From positions 1 to 51,609 of the forward strand of contig JBHJGV010000064.1 in NCBI GenBank assembly GCA_050331455.1: a DNA stretch of 51,609 bases, read 5' to 3'. The DNA is from CAYUYV01 sp050331455. Lineage in GTDB: Bacteria > Pseudomonadota > Alphaproteobacteria > JAJFIK01. Below, one piece after another: positions 26,201-35,664 of the stretch. The position numbers and the translations under genes are program-made. How positions within the stretch are numbered: position 1 is the first letter of the stretch; each line of letters opens with the position of its first letter. The notes under the pieces were generated by a model, which worked only from the letters and a program-made list of their open reading frames with translations, did not search any database and was not told where the DNA came from.

Positions 26201-26629
26201 CGTTTTTTCTCCGAGGCCCTGCTCCGTCGGGCTTTGCATGTCCAGATTGAACGCGCCATCGCCAAGAAATTGCACCCCCTCGACCATGGCGCACATCGTC
26301 CCGCCGCGCTGTCGCATCGTGTTCGCAACCCCACGGAAAGGCAAGGCGTGTCGAGACGCGCATGCGGCCTAAATGAAGTGTTCGAGCGTCGCGATGGCCG
26401 GACGGATCGCGCCGGCATTGACCGTCCATGCCCCGGGCGGTCAGCGGCAATCCGCTTTTCGATCGGTTGGACGCTTCCGGTACACTCCCGAGGCAGGTTG
26501 GCCCTGGGCGAGTTGCATCGGAACCAGCCCCCCGCAGTCAGGCTTGGGACGCGCCGGGCTGAAAGGGCGCATAGGATTGGCAGTCTTTGTCCGCACAGGA
26601 CAGGGTGAAGAAGCGAGAGGCAGACGACG
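26201..26629. promoter_or_regulatory. 429-bp divergent crtE-crtI spacer
   Basis: The two carotenoid genes diverge from this spacer, so it should hold both promoters and any shared control site. I looked for a PpsR/CrtJ-type TGT-N12-ACA palindrome and did not find one. No other operator is convincing. Confidence 0.45.
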
Positions 26630-28207
26630 ATGGCGGAACCTTTGGTCAAGCCGGCCCTTGAGGGCTTTGCGGTGCAGTCTACCAGCGATGGCGCGGAAGG
26701 AGCCGGCCGGGCGGTTGTGATCGGTGCCGGCTTCGGCGGCCTGGCGGCGGCGCTGCGCCTGCGCGCGAAGGGCTATGAGGTGGAGGTCTTTGAGCGGACC
26801 GGCATGGCGGGCGGGCGGGCCCAGGTGTTCGAACGGGACGGTTTCAAACACGATGCCGGTCCTACGGTCATCACCGCACCGTTCCTGTTCGAAGAACTTT
26901 TCACGCTCTTCGATAAGCGCCTTGAGGACTATATAGAGTTTCGTCCGCTTAATGTCTGGTACCGCTTTCGCTTTTCCGACGGCAGCCACTTCGACTATGG
27001 CGGAACCATCGAGGATACCCTGCGGGAGATCCGCAAGTTCAATGAGGCGGATGCGGACGGTTACCTGAAACTGCTCGCCCATTCGGAGCGGATCTTCAAT
27101 GTCGGCTTCACGAAGCTTGCCGATCAGCCGTTCCACAGCCTGGGCTTCATGGTCCAGCAGATCCCCCATCTCATCCGCCTGGAGAATTATCGGAGCGTCT
27201 GGCAGCTTATCAGCCGGTACCTGAAGAACCCGAAACTGCGGCAGGCCTTCTCCATCCAGCCGCTTTTGGTGGGCGGCAACCCCTTCGAGCCCACCTCGAT
27301 TTACACGCTGATCCATTTCCTGGAGCGCAAATGGGGCGTCCATTTCACCATGGGCGGCACCGGTGCCCTGGTCGAAGGCCTCGTGCGCCTCGCCCAGGAG
27401 GAAGGGGTGCGGATGCATCTCAACACCACGGTGAAGCAAGTCTGCATCGACAATGGCGAAGCCCGCGGAATCGAGTTGGAAGACGGGCGGATCGTGAACG
27501 CCAATATCGTCGTCTCGAACGGCGATCCCATGCATGTTTATAAGGAAATGGTGCCGAAGCGGAACCAGCCCATGACCCTGCGGGCAAAGCATGGCATGGG
27601 GCGGCTCTCCATGGGCCTTTATGTCCTTTATTTCGGAACGAACCGTCAGTATTCCGACGTTCAACACCACACGATCTGGCTGGGCCCGCGGTTCAAGCCG
27701 CTGTTGAAGGAAATCTTCCATGGCCGCACCATGCCGGAGGATTTTTCCCTCTATGTCCACCGGCCCACGGCCACCGATCCAAGCTTCGCGCCGGAAGGCT
27801 GCGATTCCTATTACGTGCTCTGCCCGGTTCCCAATCTGAATGCGGATATCGACTGGTCGGTGGAAGGCAAACGTCTGCGCGACCGGATTGTCCGGGCGCT
27901 CGACGAGACCATGCTGCCCGGTCTGTCCGAAACCATTCGTTCGGATTTCTGGATGACCCCGGAGGATTTCAAACACGACTATCTGAGCGAAGGCGGCGCC
28001 GGTTTTTCCGTGGCCCCCTATTTCAGCCAGTCGGCCTGGTTCCGCTTCCACAACCGCTCCGAAGGCTTGAAGAACTTCTACCTCGTCGGAGCGGGCACCC
28101 ATCCGGGCGCCGGACTGCCGGGTGTGGTGTGTTCGGCCAAGGTCGTGGACAGCCTGATCCCGCCGGCCGCGGCCGCAAATGCGGGGGCGGTGGCACGCAG
28201 CGCCTGA
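26630..28207 (+). CDS. crtI: Phytoene desaturase CrtI
   Basis: A 525-residue FAD-dependent desaturase. The dinucleotide-binding motif VVIGAGFGGLAAALRL begins near residue 28. FERTGMAGGRAQVFERDGF is the usual second block, and the C-terminal CrtI signature is GTHPGAGLPGV with YLVGAGTHPG. The enzyme converts phytoene to lycopene (or neurosporene) on the membrane surface. ATG 26630 has GAGAGG upstream. It is transcribed away from crtE, and no phytoene synthase gene (crtB) follows, which is unusual because crtB is often next to crtI. Confidence 0.96.
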   Translation: MAEPLVKPALEGFAVQSTSDGAEGAGRAVVIGAGFGGLAAALRLRAKGYEVEVFERTGMAGGRAQVFERDGFKHDAGPTVITAPFLFEELFTLFDKRLEDYIEFRPLNVWYRFRFSDGSHFDYGGTIEDTLREIRKFNEADADGYLKLLAHSERIFNVGFTKLADQPFHSLGFMVQQIPHLIRLENYRSVWQLISRYLKNPKLRQAFSIQPLLVGGNPFEPTSIYTLIHFLERKWGVHFTMGGTGALVEGLVRLAQEEGVRMHLNTTVKQVCIDNGEARGIELEDGRIVNANIVVSNGDPMHVYKEMVPKRNQPMTLRAKHGMGRLSMGLYVLYFGTNRQYSDVQHHTIWLGPRFKPLLKEIFHGRTMPEDFSLYVHRPTATDPSFAPEGCDSYYVLCPVPNLNADIDWSVEGKRLRDRIVRALDETMLPGLSETIRSDFWMTPEDFKHDYLSEGGAGFSVAPYFSQSAWFRFHNRSEGLKNFYLVGAGTHPGAGLPGVVCSAKVVDSLIPPAAAANAGAVARSA

Positions 28208-28232
28208 GCCTGCGTTGCCCGCCTCCCCGACC

Positions 28233-28279
28233 AACCACGGTCTTAATGACAAACCACGGTCTTAATGGCCAACCACGGG
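28233..28279. repeat. 19-bp-period tandem repeat, 2.5 copies
   Basis: The core aaccacggtcttaatg occurs at 28233-28248 and 28252-28267, and a truncated third copy (aaccacggg) starts at 28271. It fills the spacer between the convergent ends of crtI and ccdA. The flanks show no mobile-element features. Confidence 0.8.
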
Positions 28280-28280
28280 C

Positions 28281-29003
28281 TCATAGGGACGTGGTGAGAT
28301 TGAGCAGCCATTCGGGCATGACGGATAGCGCCGCACTTTCCAGGCGCTTGTCCAATCCGGTGAGGATCATGATCCCCACCAGGAGGAGTGAGCCGCCCAG
28401 CACCGGCTTGCTCCATTTCGCCACCGATGCCCAGGCCTGTTTGCGCTGCCCCAGGGCCCTGCGGGAGCCATAGGCGAACAGGCAAAAGGCGGTGGCGGTC
28501 CCTAAGCCGAACACGAAAAACGCAAGGCTCGCGCCGACGAGATTGTCCTGCTGGGACGCGGCATAGATCGCTGCGCCAAGGGTCGGGCCGACACACGGGG
28601 TCCAGACCGCCCCGAGTAAGGTGCCCACCAGAAACTGTCCGCCCACCCCGTCACCGGACACCTGCGCAAGCAGGGAATTGCCTCCCGCCGCGATCGGCGC
28701 CGTCAGGGAGGAAAAGGCCCGCTGGGCCTGGGGCACCAAAAGGATCACACCGCACAGAATGAGGATCGCGGCGGCCACGACCCGCACTCCATCGGCCGAG
28801 AGGCCGATTTGGTAGCCGAACGCGGTGATCAGGATCCCGAACAGCGTGAAAGACACCGTGAGCCCAAGACCCAGCGCAAACGGTCCCAGGGCGGACTCCC
28901 GCAGGGCCGAAGCCACCAGAATGGGCAACAGCGGAAGAACGCAGGGATTGAGGAGCGTGAGCGCTCCGGCCCCGAAGCTGAAGACAATGTCCTGCGGTGA
29001 CAT
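28281..29003 (-). CDS. ccdA: CcdA-type cytochrome c biogenesis/thiol transport protein
   Basis: A 240-residue polytopic membrane protein with six predicted helices. The two redox cysteines sit in LNPCVLPLLPI (near residue 20) and WTPCVGPTLGA (~145), the CcdA/DsbD-beta signature. It carries electrons from cytoplasmic thioredoxin to periplasmic thiol proteins. The gene encoding an exported thioredoxin-like protein lies 112 bp upstream on the same strand and is the likely electron acceptor. ATG 29003 is chosen (GGAAAGG upstream). Confidence 0.92.
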   Translation of the reverse strand: MSPQDIVFSFGAGALTLLNPCVLPLLPILVASALRESALGPFALGLGLTVSFTLFGILITAFGYQIGLSADGVRVVAAAILILCGVILLVPQAQRAFSSLTAPIAAGGNSLLAQVSGDGVGGQFLVGTLLGAVWTPCVGPTLGAAIYAASQQDNLVGASLAFFVFGLGTATAFCLFAYGSRRALGQRKQAWASVAKWSKPVLGGSLLLVGIMILTGLDKRLESAALSVMPEWLLNLTTSL

Positions 29004-29115
29004 GGATGGGCCTTTCCCGCGCGGACCGGCCACGCGCATCACGGAAGGGGAAACCGGCGTCATGGGAACGGGGGGGACCGGCCGGTCCCCCCTCACCCAT
29101 CGTGTTCGGCTACGA

Positions 29116-29550
29116 TCAGTCTACGGATGCGGGCTCGGCGATGGCGTCGAGAACGAAGCGGCGCAGTTCGGTCTCCCGGGTCTCCGCGACGGACCGGCCG
29201 GCCTCGGTGTCCCCTTTGAACACCAAAATCGTGGACTGGCGGGGAATACGGTGTTCTCGGACGAAATCCTTGTCCTTGTCCCAGTTGACCCGGAAGAGCA
29301 TCACATCGGAAAGGGCCGGGTCCGCCGCCAGCCTTGCAAGGATGGGTTCCTGGCGTTTGCAGGTCGGGCACCAGGTGGCGAAGACATCGACCAGGATGGT
29401 TTTGCCGGCATCCTGCGCAGCGGCAAAGGAGTCCGCCGCATAGGGCTTGAAGCGCGTTTCTTCGGCAGGGGACGGCGTAACCTGGAATGCCAGGGCAGCC
29501 AGCACGGCGGCACAGGCGAAGACAAAGACATGGGCAGCTTTGACTCTCAT
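29116..29550 (-). CDS. Exported thioredoxin-fold protein
   Basis: A 144-residue protein with an N-terminal signal segment (FVFACAAVLAALAFQVTPSPA) and a thioredoxin domain carrying the redox site FATWCPTCKRQEP. A cis-proline-type segment RIPRQSTILVFKG follows. It should act in the periplasm as a reductase or carrier, re-reduced by the CcdA protein encoded next. A strong ribosome site (AGGAG) precedes the ATG at 29550. Related DsbD-gamma-like proteins pair with CcdA in the same way. Confidence 0.9.
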   Translation of the reverse strand: MRVKAAHVFVFACAAVLAALAFQVTPSPAEETRFKPYAADSFAAAQDAGKTILVDVFATWCPTCKRQEPILARLAADPALSDVMLFRVNWDKDKDFVREHRIPRQSTILVFKGDTEAGRSVAETRETELRRFVLDAIAEPASVD

Positions 29551-29934
29551 CGGATCGCTCCTCTTAAGGGGCACCGGCGCGGGTTGAGCACCCTTTTCGA
29601 AGGGCACGAACGACCGGGCGTGTTGACCGCGCCAGTCATAGGGCAAGGCGTCGCACAGGCCCAGGCGGGGGAGCCGCCGTTCACAGCCATGTAATCGATC
29701 GTGATCGGGGAGGAGTGGTGAGACTCCAACGCTTCGTATCCTGCGCGTTGGGCCTAGCCACTCGCTCAGTCTTTGTGGTGGTTCGGCTTTTCCAAACGGA
29801 TGCCCACGGATCGCGGTGTCATCCGTGTTGGCCGAACCACTCGGCGCGCTCGTGAGGCCAAATCGGAGATCACGACCGGGCGTTGTATCCGCCATTAAAC
29901 GGACCGTAAGCCTCTGCGTGTAGGTTACCGTGTC
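29551..29934. promoter_or_regulatory. 384-bp divergent spacer
   Basis: Lies between the leftward thioredoxin gene and the rightward GAF-GGDEF-EAL gene. No gene, hairpin terminator or clear operator is seen. Promoters for both flanking genes are expected here. Confidence 0.35.
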
Positions 29935-31779
29935 ATGGGACCTCAGACAGCACATACCGCAGAGCGGGCCGAGCGCGATCGTCTAGCGGAGCTGGAGCGC
30001 CTCAAGATCCCGTTCGACACGCCCATCGCCGAACTACAGGCCATCTGTGATTTGACAGTTCGCCTGTTGGAGGTTCCCGTCGCTCTCGTCTCGATCGTGA
30101 GCGAGGACGAGCAGCGCTTTGCCGCCCAGGTGGGGCTGGACGGGACGTCCCGCACCCCGCGGGAACACTCCTTCTGTACCCACTGCATCATGAGCAGCGA
30201 GCCGTTGATCGTCGAAAATGCCCTGGAAGATCATCGCTTCCGAAATCTTCCTCTCGTTACGGGCGAACCGAACATTCGGGCATATATGGGCACGCCCCTT
30301 GAAACTGATCCCGGTTTGCGGGTGGGGACCCTCTGTGCCATCGACATGGAGCCTCGCCGGTTTCATACGCATCAGCGTGCGGATCTTATTCGCCTTGGTC
30401 GTATCGCCATAGAGATCCTCAAGTCCCATAAAGCCAAACAACGCCTTACAGAGGAACTGAACACGCTAGAGCGGCGGGCCAACGCCCTCAGCTTCCTGGC
30501 GCAAAGGGATGGGCTCACCGGCTTGCTCAATGCCTCGACCTTCCGCACACGGGTCGCTGAGAGAATGCAGAACCTTCCGGCCGGCACCCGGGGTAGCCTC
30601 ATTCTGTTTGACGTAGACAATTTGAGATCCATCAATGGACGATACGGACACCGGTTCGGGGACACCTACTTAACGGCGCTCAGCGAAGTCCTCGGAACCA
30701 TCCAGGATGAGGATGCCCTGGTGGGCCGGCTCGGCGGCGACCAATTTGCCGTTTATGTTTCCGCCGACAGGGCCCAAACGAATTCGGTCGAAGGGATGAT
30801 CCGTAGGCTGCGGGCTGGCTTTGCAGAGACAGCCAACCGCCTGAACAAGCAGGAATTGGGCCGGGCGAGCATCGGGATCGCCTACACTCCGGATCATGCG
30901 TCCTCACTCGAAGAATTGAACCATTTGGCCGATGTGGCGCTCTACGCATCGAAGGAAAACGGCCGGAACCAGACCACCGTGTTCAGCAACACGCTGTGCT
31001 CCACGCACAATATGCCGTCCTTCCGCACCCAGATCCTGACCGCCATTCAGCGAGATGAGTTTGTTCCCTACTATCAGCCTCAAGTGTCACTGGAAGACGG
31101 TACGCTGGTCGGCTTCGAGGTTCTGTGCCGCTGGCATCATCCCACAAGGGGCGTTGTTCTGCCCAAGGATTACCAAGCCGCCTTCCGGGACCGAGCCGTC
31201 TCGCCGCAACTGACCCGCGCCCTCTTTCTGCAAGCGACACAGGATCTGGCGGCCTGGCGCGTCTGTTCGTCCAACCCGTTGCGCATTGCCATGAATGTCA
31301 CGGCCTATGACCTGACGGATTCCCATTTTGTGTCCGACATGGAACAGATTCTCGTGGATAGAGGCCTGGGCTGGCAGTCAATTACAATCGAGGTCACCGA
31401 GACCGTGGTGATGGGCGAGGAAGACGATCAGGTCTTCGCCTCGCTGAAGGATTTGCGAGAACGCGGGGCCCGGATCGCCCTCGACGATTTCGGCACCGGC
31501 TATGGCGGCCTGAAGCATCTGCGGTCCTGGCCCGTGGACTCCATCAAGATCGACCAGAGTTTCGTGCGCAACATCACAGACGAGGGGGACGACTACCACT
31601 TGGTGAAGGCGGTCATCGACCTGGCCCGGAGCTTCAACATGCTGGTGGTGGCCGAAGGGGTGGAGACGACGGAACAGCGGGATGTGTTGAGGGGCCTGCG
31701 GTGCCATTACGGCCAGGGCTTCCTGTTCGGGCACGCGACAGCCGGCGCGGACATTCCCGCCAGCTTGAAGGCAGCCTGA
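29935..31779 (+). CDS. GAF-GGDEF-EAL cyclic-di-GMP turnover protein
   Basis: A 614-residue cytoplasmic protein. A GAF domain (~20-165) with TPREHSFCTHCI is followed by a GGDEF domain (~190-345) and an EAL domain (~360-605). The cyclase signature reads GGDQF (267-271), with glutamine replacing a metal-binding glutamate, so diguanylate cyclase activity is doubtful. The EAL site reads EVL at 395-397, but the other catalytic blocks (NVTAYDL, EVTET, DDFGTGYGG at 517, VAEGVET, QGFLFG) are present, so phosphodiesterase activity is plausible. It lies about 2.1 kb from bcsZ and may influence cellulose production; that link is inference. Confidence 0.92.
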   Translation: MGPQTAHTAERAERDRLAELERLKIPFDTPIAELQAICDLTVRLLEVPVALVSIVSEDEQRFAAQVGLDGTSRTPREHSFCTHCIMSSEPLIVENALEDHRFRNLPLVTGEPNIRAYMGTPLETDPGLRVGTLCAIDMEPRRFHTHQRADLIRLGRIAIEILKSHKAKQRLTEELNTLERRANALSFLAQRDGLTGLLNASTFRTRVAERMQNLPAGTRGSLILFDVDNLRSINGRYGHRFGDTYLTALSEVLGTIQDEDALVGRLGGDQFAVYVSADRAQTNSVEGMIRRLRAGFAETANRLNKQELGRASIGIAYTPDHASSLEELNHLADVALYASKENGRNQTTVFSNTLCSTHNMPSFRTQILTAIQRDEFVPYYQPQVSLEDGTLVGFEVLCRWHHPTRGVVLPKDYQAAFRDRAVSPQLTRALFLQATQDLAAWRVCSSNPLRIAMNVTAYDLTDSHFVSDMEQILVDRGLGWQSITIEVTETVVMGEEDDQVFASLKDLRERGARIALDDFGTGYGGLKHLRSWPVDSIKIDQSFVRNITDEGDDYHLVKAVIDLARSFNMLVVAEGVETTEQRDVLRGLRCHYGQGFLFGHATAGADIPASLKAA

Positions 31780-31788
31780 AAACCCGGG

Positions 31789-32256
31789 TCAGGCGGACGC
31801 CCGGCGTGGCGGGGCCGTCAGGGTGACGAACACGGCGCCCGCCACGAGACCGGCCAGGCCATGGACGAGCTGCGGCCCGAGCCCCCGCGCGCCTGCGATC
31901 GGCATCAGGCCCAGCGCCGTTTCCAGCACCAACAAAAGGGCGACCACGGCGCAAAAACCCGCCGTGAGAAAGACGGGCAGTCTCAGGCCCCGAAAGAGAC
32001 GCGTGAGCCCCGCTGCAACCCCGAACCCGACCAGAAGCGCGATCAACAGGATCACCGGCAAAATCTCCGAGGGCGCGGAGAAGTCGTTGAGCCCCACAAG
32101 ATCCGTCATGGTCCAATCCAGCCGCTCCTGGATCGAAATGGGCACGCCAAGCCCGGTCATCCGCTGAATGACGAACTGGGTATGGGTGACGCTGAACACC
32201 ACAAGGCCCACGGCCCAGGCCAGCACAAATCCGATCACCACCCTCACGAACCCCAT
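31789..32256 (-). CDS. Small four-helix membrane protein, function unknown
   Basis: A 155-residue protein with four hydrophobic segments: VVIGFVLAWAVGLVVFSV, ILPVILLIALLVGFGVAAG, FLTAGFCAVVALLLVLETAL and LVHGLAGLVAGAVFVTL. A polar loop follows the first. I do not recognise a characterised family. ATG 32256 is preceded by GGGGAGGG. It converges with the c-di-GMP gene (9 bp apart) and diverges from the sugar dehydrogenase gene. Confidence 0.8.
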   Translation of the reverse strand: MGFVRVVIGFVLAWAVGLVVFSVTHTQFVIQRMTGLGVPISIQERLDWTMTDLVGLNDFSAPSEILPVILLIALLVGFGVAAGLTRLFRGLRLPVFLTAGFCAVVALLLVLETALGLMPIAGARGLGPQLVHGLAGLVAGAVFVTLTAPPRRASA

Positions 32257-32417
32257 GTTACGCCCTCCCCGGCGGTTCAATGCTAATGGGCAATCGCGCC
32301 GCCCATCCCGGGCGGGCGCAACTCCGACGCTGACATCCTGGGCCAGATCTGCTTCCCTGGCCAGAGAACTGATGGGGTGGTCCGCTGCCCTTGCCTTTTT
32401 TCCCACGGGAGGTCCCC

Positions 32418-33584
32418 ATGAACCGGGCCGAATTGCGCCGTTTTTCACCCGCTCGCTTCGCGCCGGCATGCCTTGCGGCCCTGGTGATGGCCCTGACCCT
32501 GGCCCCGACCAAAGGCTCCGCCCAGACGCCGGGCGAGCGAACCTCCACGGATCCGCGCTTCCGTTACGACGTTGTGGCCGAGGGACTGGATCATCCCTGG
32601 GGCATGGCCTTTCTGCCCGATGGATCCATGCTGGTCACCGAACGGCCCGGCCGGCTGCGGGTGATTCGCGGCGGGGCGCTGCATCCGGCCCCCGTGACCG
32701 GCGTGCCTGCGGTTCTCGACGGCAGCCAGGGGGGGCTGTTCGAGGTTCATCCGCATCCGGCATTCGCGCGCAACGGCCTGCTCTACCTGACCTATGCCCA
32801 TGGCACGCCCGATGCGAACGGGACGCGGCTGGCCCGTGCCCGCTTTAACGGCGCAAGCCTCTCGGGCCTTGAAGTGCTCTTCACCGCATCGCCTTCGAAA
32901 GACACGATGGCCCATTACGGGGGCCGCATGGCCTTTCTGGGCGACGGGACCCTGCTCCTCACCCTGGGCGACGGCTTCGACTTCCGGGAAGAGGCCCAGA
33001 ACCTGAACACGGATTTCGGCACCATCGTTCGGTTGAACGATGACGGGACGGTCCCGGGGGACAATCCGTTTGTCGACCAAGACGACGCGCGGGACGAGAT
33101 CTGGAGCTTCGGGCACCGCAATCCCCAGGGCATCGTTGTCGACCGTCAGACCGGCCGGGTTTTCGCCCATGAGCACGGCCCCCGCGGCGGCGATGAGGTC
33201 AATCTGGTCCTCAAGGGACGCAATTACGGCTGGCCGATCATCAGCTACGGCGTCGACTATTCCGGCGCGCTGATCACCCCGTTCACGGAACGCGCCGGTC
33301 TGGAACAGCCCCTTAAGGTCTGGGTGCCGTCCATCGCGCCCGCCGGCATGGATCTTTATCGCGGGCAAGCCTTCGCCGAATGGTCCGGCGATCTGCTGAT
33401 CGCCGGGCTGGTGCCCGGCGATGTGCGTCGTCTTGACCTGGAAGGCACGCAAATCGGTGAGGAGGAAATCCTGTTCGCCGATATCGCAGAGCGCATTCGC
33501 GACGTCCGGGTGGGACCGGACGGCTCGATCTACCTTCTGACCGACAGCACCGAAGGTCAGGTGATCCGCGTCAGCCCGCGCTGA
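32418..33584 (+). CDS. PQQ-dependent sugar dehydrogenase (soluble aldose dehydrogenase family)
   Basis: A 388-residue exported protein: signal peptide with core ACLAALVMALTLAPTKGSA, then a six-bladed beta-propeller. The typical first blade LDHPWGMAFLPDGSMLVTER and later FGHRNPQGI and EHGPRGGDEVN are the PQQ and calcium-binding regions of the YliI/Asd family. It would oxidise aldose sugars in the periplasm using pyrroloquinoline quinone. No PQQ synthesis genes are in the window. ATG 32418 has an excellent ribosome site (GGGAGGT). It is 274 bp before bcsZ and probably separate from the cellulose genes. Confidence 0.92.
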   Translation: MNRAELRRFSPARFAPACLAALVMALTLAPTKGSAQTPGERTSTDPRFRYDVVAEGLDHPWGMAFLPDGSMLVTERPGRLRVIRGGALHPAPVTGVPAVLDGSQGGLFEVHPHPAFARNGLLYLTYAHGTPDANGTRLARARFNGASLSGLEVLFTASPSKDTMAHYGGRMAFLGDGTLLLTLGDGFDFREEAQNLNTDFGTIVRLNDDGTVPGDNPFVDQDDARDEIWSFGHRNPQGIVVDRQTGRVFAHEHGPRGGDEVNLVLKGRNYGWPIISYGVDYSGALITPFTERAGLEQPLKVWVPSIAPAGMDLYRGQAFAEWSGDLLIAGLVPGDVRRLDLEGTQIGEEEILFADIAERIRDVRVGPDGSIYLLTDSTEGQVIRVSPR

Positions 33585-33858
33585 TGGCGGCCGGCGATCA
33601 CGGTCATTGGCGGCACGATGGGGAGCGACCGCGCCAAACCTTAATGCACGCTCACATTTTTTGCCGTTAAACGAATGGTAAATCAGGTTTCCAAATGGTG
33701 ATGGCGGGTTGGGCCCGCCATCGAGCCAGCCTCATTGTTTCTCGACCAACGGTCCGGCCTTGCCGGGGGCGAAAGCCGCACCGACCAACACGGTTCAAAC
33801 AGCCGCGCCGATGTCCCTTACGGGACGCTGCGCGACGGCGCGCAGTGGGTATGAGTCG

Positions 33859-34956
33859 ATGATCACGTTTGCAAAGGGACGCCCTGCCCTTGCGGGCCTT
33901 GCCGCCCTCCTCGCCCTGGGCCTGATCCTCGGGTCGGCCCTGCCGGCACCGGCGAGCGCCCAGAGCCTGGGTCAGTTCAAACGCCAGTGGGGGCAGTACA
34001 AGCAGCAGTTCATGTTGGAAGACGGTCGGATCCTGGATACGGGCAACGAAAACGTATCCCACACGGAAGGTCAGGGCACCGGCATGCTGTTCGCGGTCTT
34101 CGCCAATGACCAGGCCTCCTTCGACATGATCTGGAACTGGACGCGCGGGCATCTGCGCCGCCGCGACCGGTTGTTTTCCTGGAAATGGGACGTCAACCAC
34201 CCGCAAGGGCCTGTGCCCGATCCCAACAACGCGACCGACGGCGATCTTCTGATCAGCTGGGCGCTTTTGCTGGGTGCGGAGTTGTGGCAAAGCCCGGCCT
34301 ACCAGGCGTCCGCCGACGAGATCATCCAGTCCCTGGAGCGGCTGGTCCTGGACCGGTTCGCCGGGCGGGTTCTCGTGCTCCCGGGCGTTCAAGGGTTTCG
34401 CAACAAGGGGGTGCGGATCCTCAACCCGTCCTATTGCCTGTTCCCGGCCCTCGACGCCATCGCGGCCCATACCGGACGCCCGATCTGGACCGAGGCCTAT
34501 CGGGGCTGTCTGTCCCTCGTGCGCAGCGCCAGCTTCGGGGATCAGAGGCTGCCCGTGGACTGGATCGCCCTCACCTCCCGCGGCACGCTGACACCGGCCC
34601 CGGACTGGCCGACCCGCTTCGGATATGACGCCATCCGGGTGCCGCTTTATCTCGCATGGGGAGGCCATAAGGGCCGGGCGGATCTGGAACGCTTCGCCGA
34701 CGCCTGGTCCCAGGTACCGCGCAACGCACCGCCGCCGAGCTGGATCGATCCAATCACCGGCGAAACAGCCCGTTATCGGGCATCGAACGGCTTCTTGGCC
34801 ACCCGCCAGCTTGTGCGCTTCGCGCTTTATCTGGACGATCAGCGGCTGCGCGATGCCGAGGCCGTGCGCTTCCCGACCATCAGCCGTTTCGACGACTATT
34901 ACAGCGCTAGTCTGCTGATGTTTTCATCCCTCGCGGCGATGACCATGGCCCTGTGA
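33859..34956 (+). CDS. bcsZ: Endo-1,4-beta-glucanase BcsZ (glycoside hydrolase family 8)
   Basis: A 365-residue exported cellulase; the signal peptide core is LAALLALGLILGSALPAPASA. The likely acid catalyst is Glu70 in HTEGQGTGM, and the GH8 signature is ATDGDLLISWALLLGAELW with Asp127/Asp129. BcsZ trims nascent glucan in the periplasm and is needed for ordered fibre export in many producers. ATG 33859 is chosen to fit the signal peptide, with no strong ribosome site. The gene converges with bcsD (26 bp between the ends), so unlike in Komagataeibacter it is not at the front of the synthase operon. Confidence 0.93.
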   Translation: MITFAKGRPALAGLAALLALGLILGSALPAPASAQSLGQFKRQWGQYKQQFMLEDGRILDTGNENVSHTEGQGTGMLFAVFANDQASFDMIWNWTRGHLRRRDRLFSWKWDVNHPQGPVPDPNNATDGDLLISWALLLGAELWQSPAYQASADEIIQSLERLVLDRFAGRVLVLPGVQGFRNKGVRILNPSYCLFPALDAIAAHTGRPIWTEAYRGCLSLVRSASFGDQRLPVDWIALTSRGTLTPAPDWPTRFGYDAIRVPLYLAWGGHKGRADLERFADAWSQVPRNAPPPSWIDPITGETARYRASNGFLATRQLVRFALYLDDQRLRDAEAVRFPTISRFDDYYSASLLMFSSLAAMTMAL

Positions 34957-34982
34957 GCGAACCCTGTGAGCCTGCGTCGCGG

Positions 34983-35441
34983 TCAGTGGTCGCCATAGGC
35001 GATGGTGACGGGCTGAAGGGTCGATGAGGGGAACTCGACGCATTTGGCTTCGAAATCATCCGTGCCCGCGAGGCGGTTCAGAAGGCTGGTGTAGAACCCT
35101 TCCAGAATCTGAATCACCGCGCGTTCGGGTCCGGCGACCTCCAGGCCGATGGCCGGAAAGCCCCCATGGGTGAGCCAGAGAAAATCCTCCTGCTCGTCCA
35201 TGGTAACCCAGCCCCATTCCGTCACATGAAAATAGTCGTTGAGGGCGTGTTGCAGGTCGCTGAGCGATTTCGTGGCGCCCAGATCCGCACTTTCCGCGAT
35301 CTGGCCGCCGGCGCCCCGCATGAACTCTGCACATTCTCGGGGGTCGTCGAATTGTTCGAGCATGCTGATGAACAGGTCCCGCCACTGGGGGTGGAACCGG
35401 TGCTTCAACTGAGCGCGGATTTGATATTCATCCATGGCCAT
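34983..35441 (-). CDS. bcsD: Cellulose synthase subunit BcsD
   Basis: A 152-residue soluble protein that matches BcsD in length and key patterns: WGWVTMDEQEDFLW corresponds to the WGYVKLD region and ILEGFYTSLLNRLAG to the VLEGLYG region of Komagataeibacter BcsD. BcsD octamers in the periplasm guide several glucan chains and raise crystalline cellulose output. The start lies at ATG 35441 or 35435; neither has a strong ribosome site. It is the last gene of the leftward bcs operon, 223 bp after bcsC. The partner BcsH/CcpAx was not found. Confidence 0.82.
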   Translation of the reverse strand: MAMDEYQIRAQLKHRFHPQWRDLFISMLEQFDDPRECAEFMRGAGGQIAESADLGATKSLSDLQHALNDYFHVTEWGWVTMDEQEDFLWLTHGGFPAIGLEVAGPERAVIQILEGFYTSLLNRLAGTDDFEAKCVEFPSSTLQPVTIAYGDH

Positions 35442-35664
35442 GGGTCCGTGTTCGGTCGGTGGCAATCACCGATGGGCTTGTCTTTTGGCGCCGGGCCCGT
35501 CCGGCCCCGCGGTGCGGCCGCCCCCTTCGGTCCGGCGCGCCCCACTTTGCGCAAAACACACTGTTGACTGTCAAATGCCAGGATTCGGTTTCGGCGCCCA
35601 ATGACTCCGGCGAACATGACCGTATCGACGGGGTCGGGAGCGGGGCTGCGGCGCCGTCGAGACG

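Noticed and set aside
26441..28252. 603-codon open frame antisense to crtI
   Set aside because: Covers crtI exactly in antisense and shows no family signature.
28233..28279. CRISPR-like array
   Set aside because: Units are contiguous with only 3 bases between cores and there are no unique spacers; no cas genes are present.
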